Shown here: in pieces, positions 1-9,011 of the stretch
Layout of the letters: each line of letters begins with the position of its first letter
Position numbering within the stretch: the first letter of the stretch is position 1
Assembly: GCF_001457415.1 (NCBI RefSeq)
Contig: NZ_LN881722.1
Coordinates: 665,176 to 729,175 of the forward strand
Direction: 5' to 3'
DNA length: 64,000 nucleotides
From: Gorillibacterium timonense
GTDB lineage: Bacteria > Bacillota > Bacilli > Paenibacillales > NBRC-103111
Notes under the pieces: generated by a model
What the model was told of the DNA's origin: nothing
The model's input: only the letters and a program-made list of their open reading frames with translations
Database searches by the model: none
Translations under genes and position numbers: made by a program

Positions 1-90
1 CGCATGAACGGACAAGCGGGCGGAGCGGACCGGATTCTTGACCGGATTGTTGCGGATACCGTGGTTCCGGCCGAAACCGGGATTCACTAG
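1..90 (+). CDS. MoxR-type AAA ATPase, C-terminal end (partial)
   Basis: The window opens inside a reading frame whose last 29 codons end at TAG 88-90 (tail DRILDRIVADTVVPAETGIH). The ATPase core lies outside the window, so the assignment rests on position: it stops 11 bases before a DUF58 gene followed by a DUF4129 membrane protein, the usual MoxR-DUF58 operon order. MoxR ATPases act as chaperones for complexes containing DUF58/VWA-like proteins. No catalytic motif can be checked here. Confidence 0.6.
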   Translation, partial: RMNGQAGGADRILDRIVADTVVPAETGIH

Positions 91-101
91 AGGCTGCTGC
101 G

Positions 102-1217
102 ATGGGGATCAGCTGGTTACTCTTGGCGGCAGGAGCCGTCATCTTCCTGCAAGCGCTTTTATTCCGTAAAAGGGCGCTTAAGCATCTTGCCTATTCCCGG
201 GAATTCAGCCAGTCTCGCTGCTATGCGGGCGAGCAGGTGGAGCTGGTGGAGAACCTCACCAACCGGAAGCTGCTGCCGCTTCCCTGGCTCCGCATGGAGT
301 CGATGATCCCGGCGGGACTTCGGTTCGACAAACAGGTGAACCTGGACATGTCGAGCGGGCAGCTCTACCAGAATCACAAGAGCCTTTTCAGCCTCATGCC
401 GTATACCCGGATTGTCCGCTCTCACAAGATTACCTGTGAAGCGAGAGGATACTACCGGCTGAACAGCGCGACGATGACGGCCGGCGATCTCCTCGGCATG
501 CGCGCGGCGGTTCAACCGGTGGCAGCGCCGACCTCTCTGATCGTTTATCCCCGCTTCATCGCATTGGATGAGGTGGAGATCCGCTCCAACAGCTTCCAGG
601 GGGATGTTACGGTTCGCCGTTGGGTGGTGGACGATCCCTTCCTCGTCAGCGGGGTGCGCGAATACCGCTATGGGGATTCCTTGAACCGCGTGAACTGGAA
701 GGCGACCGCGAGAAGCGGCCGGCTGCAGGTGCATGAGCGGGATTTCACCGCCGATCCGCGGATCGTCATCCTCGTCAATATGGAGGTCAGCGAACACATG
801 TGGGCGGCCGTTACCGACCCGGCGATGATCGAGCGGGCGCTGTCGATTGCGGCCACCCTTACGAACGATGCGATCAGCCGCGGTATTCCGGTCGGCTTCG
901 GAACGAATGGCTGGCTAATCGATGGAGACAAGCAGGCCGTCCATATCGGACCGGACGGTGGAGCGAAGCATCTCACGCTCCTGCTGGAAACGATGGCGAA
1001 GCTGGTGGTGGAGCGCTGCGAGCCGATGGATGTCCTGCTGGAGCAGGAGGTCCTTCGCGGTACCGCGCACACGGATTATGTGCTTCTGAGTGCCTATGTG
1101 TCGCCGGCCATGCGGGAGTGGATGCGTCAGCTGGAGGCGCAGGGGAACTCGGTGAGCCGCATTCACTTGGAACCAACGCCGCTTACGGAGAAAAGAGGGG
1201 AAGAGGATGGGCAGTAA
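102..1217 (+). CDS. DUF58 domain-containing protein
   Basis: This 371-residue protein starts at ATG 102 after an AGAGG ribosome binding site. One hydrophobic segment at the very N-terminus (about residues 4-16) should anchor it to the membrane. The DUF58 signature EYRYGDSLNRVNWKATAR lies near residues 187-204, followed by a VWA-like fold. DUF58 proteins are partners of MoxR ATPases and are thought to assist folding or assembly of envelope complexes; the substrate is unknown. The gene overlaps the next by 11 bases, so the three genes form one operon. Family assignment is firm, biological role is not. Confidence 0.88.
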   Translation: MGISWLLLAAGAVIFLQALLFRKRALKHLAYSREFSQSRCYAGEQVELVENLTNRKLLPLPWLRMESMIPAGLRFDKQVNLDMSSGQLYQNHKSLFSLMPYTRIVRSHKITCEARGYYRLNSATMTAGDLLGMRAAVQPVAAPTSLIVYPRFIALDEVEIRSNSFQGDVTVRRWVVDDPFLVSGVREYRYGDSLNRVNWKATARSGRLQVHERDFTADPRIVILVNMEVSEHMWAAVTDPAMIERALSIAATLTNDAISRGIPVGFGTNGWLIDGDKQAVHIGPDGGAKHLTLLLETMAKLVVERCEPMDVLLEQEVLRGTAHTDYVLLSAYVSPAMREWMRQLEAQGNSVSRIHLEPTPLTEKRGEEDGQ

Positions 1218-2616
1218 ACCGTCTGCGAACGAATGGGGGACCGAAGAACAGGACCAGGGGCAGAACTTGAAGCGGAAACAAGCACCGGCTGCGCTGAAAC
1301 AGCTTGGAACCGAGATTCTCCTGTTTTTGCCGGTGGTCTTCTTTCTCACCTATGCTTTTCAGGAACGCTTCCTCGCTCTGAACGGGCTGATTCCGGTTCA
1401 GGTTGTAACACTTTATGCCGTCTGTGCTTTCGCAGGTTGGATAATTGCTGGACGCCCTGGCTTCTGGAGATCGCTTGTGCAGATTGCCTCCATGCTCGGA
1501 ATTTCCGCCATCATGGGATGGCTCCTTCTATCCGAGCCATACGCCGCTGGCTTCCTTGCTTTCTACGGCTTTCTCTTTTCATTTCGTGGAAGAAGGCTGT
1601 TTTATACGAATGTCCATGAGTATTTCCAACCGCTCGTGGCTGTGGTTGGACTCTTCGGCTACTTTTTGCTGCCGCTGTTCGTTCGGTTTTTGCCGCTGCT
1701 GACGGCGGATCGAGCTTTTTTGAACGCTGCGGGAATCGTTTCGCTCGGCATCGTCTTTCTGCAGATCAGCCGCGCCAATCTGCTCTATGCGAATCAGCAA
1801 CGGGAAGGCGGAGCATGGTCCTCGATGCTCTGGAAGAACCGGATGTGGGCGTTCCTTCTGTTCGGGATTGCCATTGTAGCAGGCTTTATTACCCCGATCA
1901 GCCGCGTCATCCGGGAAGGGGCGCGCAACGTTTGGGAACAGCTCGTGCACCTCTATCTGTGGCTTTTGCCTGATGCACCGGCCGAGCTTGCACCCGCGCC
2001 CCCTGCTGAGCCTCAGCAGCTTCCGATGCTTCCGGAATCGAATCCACCGCATCCTTTTTGGGCTGTGTTCGAGAAGATCGTCACTTATCTAGCTTTGGCA
2101 GCTCTAGCGCTTGCGCTCGTCTATCTCCTCTACCTCGGAGGGAAGAAGTTCCCTGCGGCCCTTGCCAAACTGAAGGCATGGATCGCCCGTTTGTTCGGAG
2201 GAGGTTCACCGGAAGAGTCGACCGGATATGTGGATGAGAAGGAGTCGCTTTTGGAGCTCTCCGAGACTCCCCGGCTGCTGCTCACTCGGGTTAAGGATTG
2301 GTTCAGCCGGAAGCTGCAGAGGAAAGAAAGCTGGAGCGAGCTCACCGACAATAAGGAGAAGATGAGGTTTCTCTATCGCCTCATGCTCAGGCAAGCCGAA
2401 GAGGGCGGATACACCGCCAAGCCGGATATGACTCCGATGGAAGTGGGTCGGGAGCTATCTGGGAAAACGGCAGGGAACGTTCAAGCTGTGAAGCTGACAG
2501 AACGGTATAGCGCCGTCCGCTATGGAGAGGTATCGCCTTCCATCGATGAGGTGAACGAAATAGCGCAAGTCATTTTCGAGAAACGATCACGAAACACAGG
2601 GAAACCTAACATGTAG
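1207..2616 (+). CDS. Polytopic membrane protein with DUF4129 domain
   Basis: The 469-residue product has about seven hydrophobic segments in its first 260 residues, a Pro-rich stretch near residue 260-275, another membrane helix near 290-310 and a soluble C-terminal domain (RFLYRLMLRQAEEGGY through LTERYSAVRYG) that matches DUF4129. In related operons the third protein often also has a transglutaminase-like domain between the helices; I see no clear Cys-His-Asp transglutaminase core here, so this looks like a shortened or divergent version. It overlaps the DUF58 gene and ends the operon ahead of a terminator. Confidence 0.8.
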   Translation: MGSKPSANEWGTEEQDQGQNLKRKQAPAALKQLGTEILLFLPVVFFLTYAFQERFLALNGLIPVQVVTLYAVCAFAGWIIAGRPGFWRSLVQIASMLGISAIMGWLLLSEPYAAGFLAFYGFLFSFRGRRLFYTNVHEYFQPLVAVVGLFGYFLLPLFVRFLPLLTADRAFLNAAGIVSLGIVFLQISRANLLYANQQREGGAWSSMLWKNRMWAFLLFGIAIVAGFITPISRVIREGARNVWEQLVHLYLWLLPDAPAELAPAPPAEPQQLPMLPESNPPHPFWAVFEKIVTYLALAALALALVYLLYLGGKKFPAALAKLKAWIARLFGGGSPEESTGYVDEKESLLELSETPRLLLTRVKDWFSRKLQRKESWSELTDNKEKMRFLYRLMLRQAEEGGYTAKPDMTPMEVGRELSGKTAGNVQAVKLTERYSAVRYGEVSPSIDEVNEIAQVIFEKRSRNTGKPNM

Positions 2617-2682
2617 ATCACATGAATGGGGTAGCTATTTTTCAGATGAAATCCGCACTTACCAAAGGTTAGTGAATGATGA

Positions 2683-2720
2683 GCCCTCGCAGGAATTCTG
2701 CGGGGGCTTTTTCTTTTTCC
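2683..2720 (+). terminator. Rho-independent terminator of the MoxR/DUF58 operon
   Basis: A 9-bp stem (GCCCTCGCA pairing with TGCGGGGGC, one G-U) is followed by a run of T. Confidence 0.85.
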
Positions 2721-2750
2721 TTGATAGATAAGGATTTTTTCGATTGAATG

Positions 2751-2765
2751 CGTTTTCTGAAAATG
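2751..2765. promoter_or_regulatory. Candidate CodY box upstream of liv operon
   Basis: CGTTTTCTGAAAATG matches 12 of 15 positions of the CodY consensus AATTTTCWGAAAATT, including the whole central TTTTCTGAAAAT. It lies about 190 bases before livH in the otherwise AT-rich gap 2721-2957. CodY is the Firmicute repressor that senses branched-chain amino acids and GTP, the expected regulator for this transporter. I could not fix a convincing -35/-10 pair; a possible -10 is TATAAA near 2870. Confidence 0.65.
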
Positions 2766-2957
2766 ACCAATGATTGGAATTTTTTATTAGTATATACCGT
2801 TTTTTTTATGAGCCCAGTTCACGTTTTGTTCATGCTTCTATCTAGAAGTGATTACCTCTTCGTGTTACTATAAATAACATTAAAATCAACCTTTCTGGTA
2901 CGCTAAAGCATCGTGGCGGTAACACCAAACACAGACAAAGAATCGAGAGGGTGCCTG

Positions 2958-3857
2958 ATGGATTATCACATTCAGCAGTTAATCAACGGAATTTCGGTTG
3001 GCAGCATCTATGCTCTGATCGCTCTTGGGTACACCATGGTGTACGGCATCATCAAGCTCATCAACTTTGCGCATGGCGACGTCTTCATGGTAGGGGGCTT
3101 CGTCGGTCTGTATACGACGCAAATCCTCGAGAAATTCCTCCCTCCCGTTCCGATGTTTCTCACGGCTCTCATTGTTGCGATGCTCTTCAGTTCCATACTC
3201 GGTGTGTTGATCGAACGTCTCGCTTACCGTCCTCTTCGCGGGGCATCCCGGATTGCAGTCCTCATCACGGCCGTCGGCATGTCCTTCCTCCTCGAATACG
3301 TCATGATGGCTATTGTCGGCCCTCAGGCCAAAGGGTACCCCGGCATCATCGGCAAAAAAACTTTTCATCTATATGGAGACATTCAGATCGATTCCAATCA
3401 GGTGATGATCCTGCTCGCCACCATCATCCTGATGCTCGTCCTGGTCTACGTCGTTCACAAGACGAAGACCGGCAAAGCGATGCGGGCCGTTTCTTACGAC
3501 ATGGAAGCCGCACGGCTGATGGGCATCAACGTCGACCGGACGATCTCCGCCACCTTCGCCATCGGCTCGGCACTCGCAGCGGCAGCCGGCGTAATCTTCG
3601 GCATGACCTACAGCTCCATCGACCCGCTCATGGGCATCATGCCCGGCTTGAAAGCCTTCGTTGCCGCCGTTCTCGGCGGAATCGGCAGCATTCCCGGCGC
3701 ACTCGTCGGCGGTTTGCTGCTCGGAACGATTGAGACGGAGGTATCCGCCAACGGCTTCTCCATGTGGCGCGACGGCGTCGCCTTCCTCGTGCTGATCCTG
3801 ATCCTGATCTTCCGGCCATCCGGACTCTTCGGCAAAAACATCAGGGAGAAGGTGTAA
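2958..3857 (+). CDS. livH: Branched-chain amino acid ABC transporter permease LivH
   Basis: The 299-residue integral membrane protein carries the LivH N-terminal pattern NGISVGSIYALIALGYTMVYGI and the conserved LINFAHGD motif, with about eight hydrophobic helices. It forms the transmembrane pore with LivM. I start it at ATG 2958, which follows GAGAGGG; an upstream in-frame GTG at 2913 lacks a ribosome binding site and would add 15 unrelated residues. It is the first of five genes for a complete leucine/isoleucine/valine-type importer. Confidence 0.93.
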   Translation: MDYHIQQLINGISVGSIYALIALGYTMVYGIIKLINFAHGDVFMVGGFVGLYTTQILEKFLPPVPMFLTALIVAMLFSSILGVLIERLAYRPLRGASRIAVLITAVGMSFLLEYVMMAIVGPQAKGYPGIIGKKTFHLYGDIQIDSNQVMILLATIILMLVLVYVVHKTKTGKAMRAVSYDMEAARLMGINVDRTISATFAIGSALAAAAGVIFGMTYSSIDPLMGIMPGLKAFVAAVLGGIGSIPGALVGGLLLGTIETEVSANGFSMWRDGVAFLVLILILIFRPSGLFGKNIREKV

Positions 3858-3860
3858 CCC

Positions 3861-4829
3861 ATGGCGATCCTGCGCAAGCTCAATTCCTTCTGGTTGTTTC
3901 TCGCCGGCTCTCTCGTTCTCTTCGCCGTTATTCAGGTTCTTCTCAGCACCGAGACCATGGGAGACGTGTTTCAGTCCACGGTTGTTCTGATTGGCATCAA
4001 CATCATCCTCACGGTCTCGCTTAATCTGATCAACGGCATCACCGGTCAATTTTCTCTCGGCCATGCGGGGTTCATGTCCGTCGGCGCCTATGCTTCCGCG
4101 ATCATGACGCTCGATTTTTCGGTGCCGTTTCCTCTTGCTCTCATCATCGGCGGCTGTGCCGCGGCACTTTGTGGAGCGGTGATTGGAATTCCTACCCTCC
4201 GGCTCAAGGGAGACTATCTGGCGATCGCCACCCTTGGCTTCGGGGAGATCATCCGAATCACTTTCCTTAATACGGAATACGTAGGAGGAGCTGCGGGACT
4301 GAGCGGCATTCCCAATAAGACGACCTGGATCTGGTTGTTCCTGTTCACGGCGGTCAGCGTCATCATGATCCAGAACTTCATTCGCTCCAAGCATGGCAGA
4401 GCCTGCATCGCCATCCGGGAGAATGAGATCGCCGCGGAAGCGATGGGCATCAACACCACCACCTACAAGGTGATCGCGTTCATGATCGGCGCCTTCTTCG
4501 CCGGGATTGCCGGCGGCTTGTCAGCCCATTTCTTCTATGTCATCAGCCCTTCCAGCTTCGGCTTCATGAAATCGTTCGAGATTCTCGTCATGGTGGTGCT
4601 CGGCGGCCTCGGTAGCACGAGCGGCGCCATTCTCGGGGCAATCGTTCTCACCGTGCTGTTCACTCTACTGCAGCCATATCCCGAGCTTCGCATGATCATT
4701 TATTCCGCGTCGCTTGTTCTGATGATGATTTTTCGCCCCGGCGGTCTTTTGGGTACGAAAGAATTTTCGCTTTCGTTTTTGAAGAAGAAGGAGGGGGAAC
4801 CGCATGATATCGCCAGCCGTTCTGCTTAA
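3861..4829 (+). CDS. livM: Branched-chain amino acid ABC transporter permease LivM
   Basis: The 322-residue membrane protein has the LivM signature SLNLINGITGQFSLGHAGFMSVGAY near residues 52-76 and the second half GLGSTSGAILGA typical of this permease. It is the second pore subunit. It begins 3 bases after livH and its last 26 bases overlap livG, which suggests translational coupling. Confidence 0.93.
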   Translation: MAILRKLNSFWLFLAGSLVLFAVIQVLLSTETMGDVFQSTVVLIGINIILTVSLNLINGITGQFSLGHAGFMSVGAYASAIMTLDFSVPFPLALIIGGCAAALCGAVIGIPTLRLKGDYLAIATLGFGEIIRITFLNTEYVGGAAGLSGIPNKTTWIWLFLFTAVSVIMIQNFIRSKHGRACIAIRENEIAAEAMGINTTTYKVIAFMIGAFFAGIAGGLSAHFFYVISPSSFGFMKSFEILVMVVLGGLGSTSGAILGAIVLTVLFTLLQPYPELRMIIYSASLVLMMIFRPGGLLGTKEFSLSFLKKKEGEPHDIASRSA

Positions 4830-5580
4830 TGTCAAGGAAGCGAGCCGTCAGTTCGGAGGCATCCGGGCCCTGACCGATGTTTCCATTGAGCTCCGCTCCG
4901 GGGAACTGATCGGCCTGATCGGACCGAACGGGGCCGGCAAGACCACCTTGTTCAACCTGCTAACCGGTGTGTATGAACCCTCACAAGGCGAAATCACCCT
5001 GAACGGACAGTCCATTGGAGGCAAAAAGCCTTATGAGATCTGCCACAAGGGAGCGGCCCGCACCTTCCAGAACATCCGCCTGTTCGGAGAGATGACAGTC
5101 GCCGAAAACATCAAGATTGCTTATACCCAGCATGCTAAATACTCCATATGGTCTTCGCTCTTCCGCCTTCCCGCTTTCTCCAAGGGAGAGAAGGAAATCG
5201 AAGAGAAGGCCGACGAGCTGTTAAAAATCTTTGGCCTCTCGGAGCATAAGCATGAGAAATCGAAGAACCTCAGCTACGGGGCCCAGCGCCGATTGGAGAT
5301 CGCCCGCGCCTTGGCCGCCCGGCCGAAGCTGCTCTTGCTCGACGAACCAGCAGCCGGCATGAACCCGCAGGAGACCCGCGAGCTCATGAACCTGATCCGC
5401 TGGATTCGTGAGGAATTCGATCTGACCATCCTCCTGATCGAGCATGACATGTCCCTCGTCATGGGGGTCTGCGACCGCATTTACGTCTTGGACCAAGGCA
5501 AGCTCATCGCCGAAGGAACTCCCGAACGCATCCGCAACAACAAGGCCGTCATCGACGCTTATCTCGGACAGGAGGCCTAA
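4804..5580 (+). CDS. livG: Branched-chain amino acid ABC transporter ATPase LivG
   Basis: The 258-residue ATPase has Walker A GPNGAGKTT (about residues 40-48), the LivG-type signature NLSYGAQRRLEIARAL, and Walker B LLLLDEPAAGMNP, a wording characteristic of LivG. Start ATG 4804 follows GGAGGGGG inside the end of livM. It pairs with LivF to drive import. Confidence 0.93.
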   Translation: MISPAVLLNVKEASRQFGGIRALTDVSIELRSGELIGLIGPNGAGKTTLFNLLTGVYEPSQGEITLNGQSIGGKKPYEICHKGAARTFQNIRLFGEMTVAENIKIAYTQHAKYSIWSSLFRLPAFSKGEKEIEEKADELLKIFGLSEHKHEKSKNLSYGAQRRLEIARALAARPKLLLLDEPAAGMNPQETRELMNLIRWIREEFDLTILLIEHDMSLVMGVCDRIYVLDQGKLIAEGTPERIRNNKAVIDAYLGQEA

Positions 5581-5586
5581 ATCAGC

Positions 5587-6288
5587 ATGCTCAGAGTCGA
5601 CAACATGGATGTGTATTATGGGGCGATCCACGCCCTGAAAGGCATCACTCTTGAAGTGAACGAGGGGGAGGTCGTCTCCCTGATCGGCGCCAACGGTGCC
5701 GGCAAATCGACGCTGCTCAAGACGATATCCGGTTTGCTAAAGCCCAAAACCGGGGATATTCGCTTCCTCGACAAGCCGATCGCCGGCTGCTCCGCGCAGT
5801 CGATCGTGAGCCTCGGGCTCGTCCATTGCCCGGAAGGCCGTCGGATCTTCGCCAACATGACCGTGGAGGAAAATCTCGATCTCGGAGCTTATCTCCGCAA
5901 GGACAAAGAGGTGCAGAAAGATATCGAAGGCGTATATGAGCGCTTTCCGCGGCTCGGGGAACGCCGCAAGCAGCAGGCCGGGACCCTGTCCGGCGGTGAA
6001 CAGCAGATGCTGGCCATCGGACGCGCCTTGATGAGCCGCCCGAAGCTGCTGCTCTTGGACGAACCGTCCATGGGGCTTGCCCCCATGCTCGTTCAAGAGA
6101 TTTTCCGAGTGGTCGAGGAGATCAACAAGAGCGGGACGACGGTCCTCTTGGTCGAGCAGAACGCCAATCAGGCGCTGAAGATCGCCCATCGGGCGTATGT
6201 GGTGGAGACAGGCAAGATCGTTCTGTCCGGTACGGGCGCGGAGCTGTCCGCTGCGGAAGAGGTTAAGTTGGCTTATTTGGGCCATTAA
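5587..6288 (+). CDS. livF: Branched-chain amino acid ABC transporter ATPase LivF
   Basis: The 233-residue ATPase has Walker A GANGAGKST, signature LSGGEQQMLAIGRALM and Walker B LLLLDEPSMGLAPM, the last typical of LivF. It starts 6 bases after livG. It is the second nucleotide-binding subunit of the importer. Confidence 0.93.
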   Translation: MLRVDNMDVYYGAIHALKGITLEVNEGEVVSLIGANGAGKSTLLKTISGLLKPKTGDIRFLDKPIAGCSAQSIVSLGLVHCPEGRRIFANMTVEENLDLGAYLRKDKEVQKDIEGVYERFPRLGERRKQQAGTLSGGEQQMLAIGRALMSRPKLLLLDEPSMGLAPMLVQEIFRVVEEINKSGTTVLLVEQNANQALKIAHRAYVVETGKIVLSGTGAELSAAEEVKLAYLGH

Positions 6289-6319
6289 CAATAATTAGGG
6301 GGATAAGGGAGGATACCGT

Positions 6320-7489
6320 ATGAAGGTTGGGAAAGCTTCGATTTTGGCGGCTGCGCTCGTTCTGGCAATCGGAACGACAGGCTGCGGTAACAAAAAGGCC
6401 AGCGACAGCGGGGACATTCTGATTGGGGCCAACTTTGAAATGACCGGGGGTGTCGCTTCCTTCGGTAACTCCTCTTTGAACGGCGTGAAGCTGGCCGTCA
6501 AGCAGATCAACGACGACGGCGGCGTACTCGGCCGCAAGCTGAAGGTTCTGGAAGCGGACAACGCCTCCAAAGCGGATGAAGCCACTCGCGCTGCTCAGAA
6601 GCTGATTGCGGACGGAGCCATCGCTCTCGTCGGTCCGGTAACGACCGGTAACACGATGGGCGCCGTACCGGTTGCCCAGGAGAAGAAAATCCCGATGATT
6701 ACGCCGACCGCTACCGCCGTCAAGGTAACGGTAGATGAGCGCACGAGCAAGGTGTACGATTACATCTTCCGCGCCTGCTTCATCGACCCCTTCCAAGGTC
6801 AGGTCATGGGAGATTTCGCCTTGAACGAGCTGAAGGTGAAGAACGTTGCGATCTATGTCAACTCGTCCAGCGATTACTCCAAAGGTCTGCAAAAATTCTT
6901 TAAGGAAACCTTCGAAAAGGGAGGCGGCAAAATCGTTGCGGAAGAATCCTTCCAGGAGAAGGATACCGATTTCAAAGCCGTGCTGACCCTGCTGAAATCG
7001 AAAAACCCGGAAGCCATCTACATCCCCGGCTATTATGAAGAAGTCGGCAAGATCGTCAAGCAAGCTCGCGAGCTTGGCATCACGGTTCCGCTTCTCGGCG
7101 GCGACGGCTGGGATTCCCCCAAAATCGTCGAGATCGCCGGCAAAGACGCGCTGAACAACACCTTCTTCTCCAACCACTATGCGCCGGATGATACCTCCAA
7201 GGAAATTCAAGATTTCGTCTCCGCCTACAAGAAAGAGTACAGCGACCAGACGCCGGATGCTCTCGCTGCTCTCGGCTACGATTCCGTCAAGCTGCTGGCA
7301 GACGCCATCACCCGCGCCGGCTCCACCGACTCCGGCAAGCTGAAGGATGCTCTCGCCGCAACGAAGGATTTGAAGCTGGCAACGGGTACTGTAACGCTGA
7401 ACGATACTCATGACCCGGTCAAATCCGCCGTCGTTCTGGAATTTGTCGACGGAGTCCAAAAGTTCAAAGCCAAGATCGACCCGAAATAA
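6320..7489 (+). CDS. Branched-chain amino acid ABC transporter substrate-binding lipoprotein
   Basis: This 389-residue protein has a lipoprotein signal peptide with lipobox-like TGCGNKK around residues 20-26, so it should be anchored to the outer face of the membrane. The mature part is a type I periplasmic-binding fold with LivJ/LivK features (ILIGANFEMTGGVASFGNS near the start, IALVGPVTTGNTMG in the middle). It is the last gene of the liv operon; the position after the ATPases rather than first is common in Firmicutes. The exact ligand (Leu, Ile, Val or another amino acid) cannot be read from sequence. Confidence 0.9.
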   Translation: MKVGKASILAAALVLAIGTTGCGNKKASDSGDILIGANFEMTGGVASFGNSSLNGVKLAVKQINDDGGVLGRKLKVLEADNASKADEATRAAQKLIADGAIALVGPVTTGNTMGAVPVAQEKKIPMITPTATAVKVTVDERTSKVYDYIFRACFIDPFQGQVMGDFALNELKVKNVAIYVNSSSDYSKGLQKFFKETFEKGGGKIVAEESFQEKDTDFKAVLTLLKSKNPEAIYIPGYYEEVGKIVKQARELGITVPLLGGDGWDSPKIVEIAGKDALNNTFFSNHYAPDDTSKEIQDFVSAYKKEYSDQTPDALAALGYDSVKLLADAITRAGSTDSGKLKDALAATKDLKLATGTVTLNDTHDPVKSAVVLEFVDGVQKFKAKIDPK

Positions 7490-7530
7490 GCGGCTCGCGT
7501 CTCAACGAGAAGCTATCCGATTATCTCAAG

Positions 7531-7572
7531 AAGCCCGGCTCGCATCCATGCGCAGCCGGGTTTCCCTTTTTG
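7531..7572 (+). terminator. Terminator of the liv operon
   Basis: AGCCCGGCT and AGCCGGGTT form a stem over the loop CGCATCCATGCGC, itself partly palindromic, followed by TTTCCCTTTTT. Confidence 0.8.
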
Positions 7573-7679
7573 TGAAAGGAAATCTCGCTCGAAGGGACCA
7601 TTCATCTACGTAAGCGCTCTCGAAAAGATGCTTGTTGAGAAAATGGTGATTTATTACAATAGAAGGAGGTGAGAAAACG

Positions 7680-9008
7680 ATGGATAAAAAGCAATACTTA
7701 AAAAAAGCGATCACGATCATCGAAAACAACCTTTCAGACAAAGTGGCTGTGGGACAAATTGCTCTCGATTGCTGTGTTTCCCCTCGACAATTTTATCGTG
7801 ATTTCTACAGCCTGACCGGTCATTCTGTCCATGAATACATTCGCAGACGGCGGTTGTCAAAGGCCTTAAGCTTACTCAAGAATTCCGAAATGGATGCAGC
7901 AGCGGTTGCTTACACATGTGGGTATAGCTCGCAGGCTGCTTTGTGTCAAACCGTTAAAACCTATTTAGGCACGACTCCAAAAGCGTACAAGAATCGCTCC
8001 GATCATTATTTTTTTCCTATATTCAATACGGAACGTTTTATGCAAATCGAGGTTAAATCCGAGGCACTTCCCCAAATGATTTCGATCCAATATGGTCATC
8101 GTCAGTTAAGGGGGATCGAGAACCGTGCCGTTGCCTATTTTTTATCCCTCATTCCAGAGTATAAAGGAAGGCTATTCGGTAGGAATGAAAAGCAAGTCGG
8201 GAGGCAATTTTGTTACGAGCTGCAGGTGGAGTATTCGGAAGCGCTCCTTGAGCAGATCCGAAAGTCGGAATTTATCTTTTCTTCCCTAAAACCTCCTGGC
8301 ACCTCGATGTACGCGAAAACAATCGTAAAAAATGACGAAGCCGAGATTAACGACGCTTGGGAGTATCTATACAGCCAATGGATGAAGAACAGCATGTTTG
8401 AGCAGGGCGATTCGGTCTATTTTGAAGAGTACGTGATCAAAAAAAGCAAAGTCCAGAAGCTCGTCCTGCACCTACCGATCAAGCTTCGCGCTCACTATCA
8501 TCGAATCGGGATGACGACCTGTGAGGATCGATTGGTTCTCGCTTCTACTCAGCAAGGTGCTCATGCGGAGAAAGCGGCGGCGAAGGTTTTGGGGGATTTC
8601 CTATCCAAGCAATATCCTTATTTGCTGCAGACCCAAAAAGAATACTATGTCTCAAAAGAAGGGGACCGCTGCACATGCGGAGTGATGATCAACGAGAGCC
8701 GCTATATTCCGAATGATGGGAGCATCTCTTTATTACCGATTCCTGGCGGCACCTATGCGGTTTTGGAAGGTGATTGTTACGGTACAAGCAGTGACGATGA
8801 GCATTTTTTACGGCGATGGGTAGAGGAGAACGGATTTGAGAAGGATGGACAAGCCTTCACCCTCTACGATGTCTCGGTGGGTACGGAAAGAAATCAAATC
8901 ATCGTGCGATCCTATCTGAAAATGGCAGAAAACAATAATACATCGTCCCCAAAGATCGATAAGCTGTCTAGGAATGGGTTAGATTCCTATAAAATGCGAG
9001 GTGGATAA
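7680..9008 (+). CDS. AraC-family regulator with tandem GyrI-like effector domains
   Basis: The 442-residue protein starts at ATG 7680 after a strong AGAAGGAGGTGAG site. Residues 1 to about 105 form an AraC/XylS DNA-binding domain with two helix-turn-helix units (VGQIALDCCVSPRQFYRDF and AAVAYTCGYSSQAALCQTVK). The rest resembles two GyrI-like small-molecule-binding domains, about 113-290 (ending LVLHLPIKLR) and about 290-425 (PIPGGTYAVLEGDCYG). The Rob/BmrR-like families with this layout usually sense hydrophobic drugs. Only 3 bases separate it from a stand-alone GyrI-like gene, so both should be co-transcribed. The inducer is unknown. Confidence 0.82.
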   Translation: MDKKQYLKKAITIIENNLSDKVAVGQIALDCCVSPRQFYRDFYSLTGHSVHEYIRRRRLSKALSLLKNSEMDAAAVAYTCGYSSQAALCQTVKTYLGTTPKAYKNRSDHYFFPIFNTERFMQIEVKSEALPQMISIQYGHRQLRGIENRAVAYFLSLIPEYKGRLFGRNEKQVGRQFCYELQVEYSEALLEQIRKSEFIFSSLKPPGTSMYAKTIVKNDEAEINDAWEYLYSQWMKNSMFEQGDSVYFEEYVIKKSKVQKLVLHLPIKLRAHYHRIGMTTCEDRLVLASTQQGAHAEKAAAKVLGDFLSKQYPYLLQTQKEYYVSKEGDRCTCGVMINESRYIPNDGSISLLPIPGGTYAVLEGDCYGTSSDDEHFLRRWVEENGFEKDGQAFTLYDVSVGTERNQIIVRSYLKMAENNNTSSPKIDKLSRNGLDSYKMRGG

Positions 9009-9011
9009 TCA

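Noticed and set aside
3369..4394. Long minus-strand frame (341 codons) opposite livH/livM
   Set aside because: It is the antisense shadow of two well-conserved permease genes, with composition rich in Asp/Gly/His typical of such shadows and no ribosome binding site.
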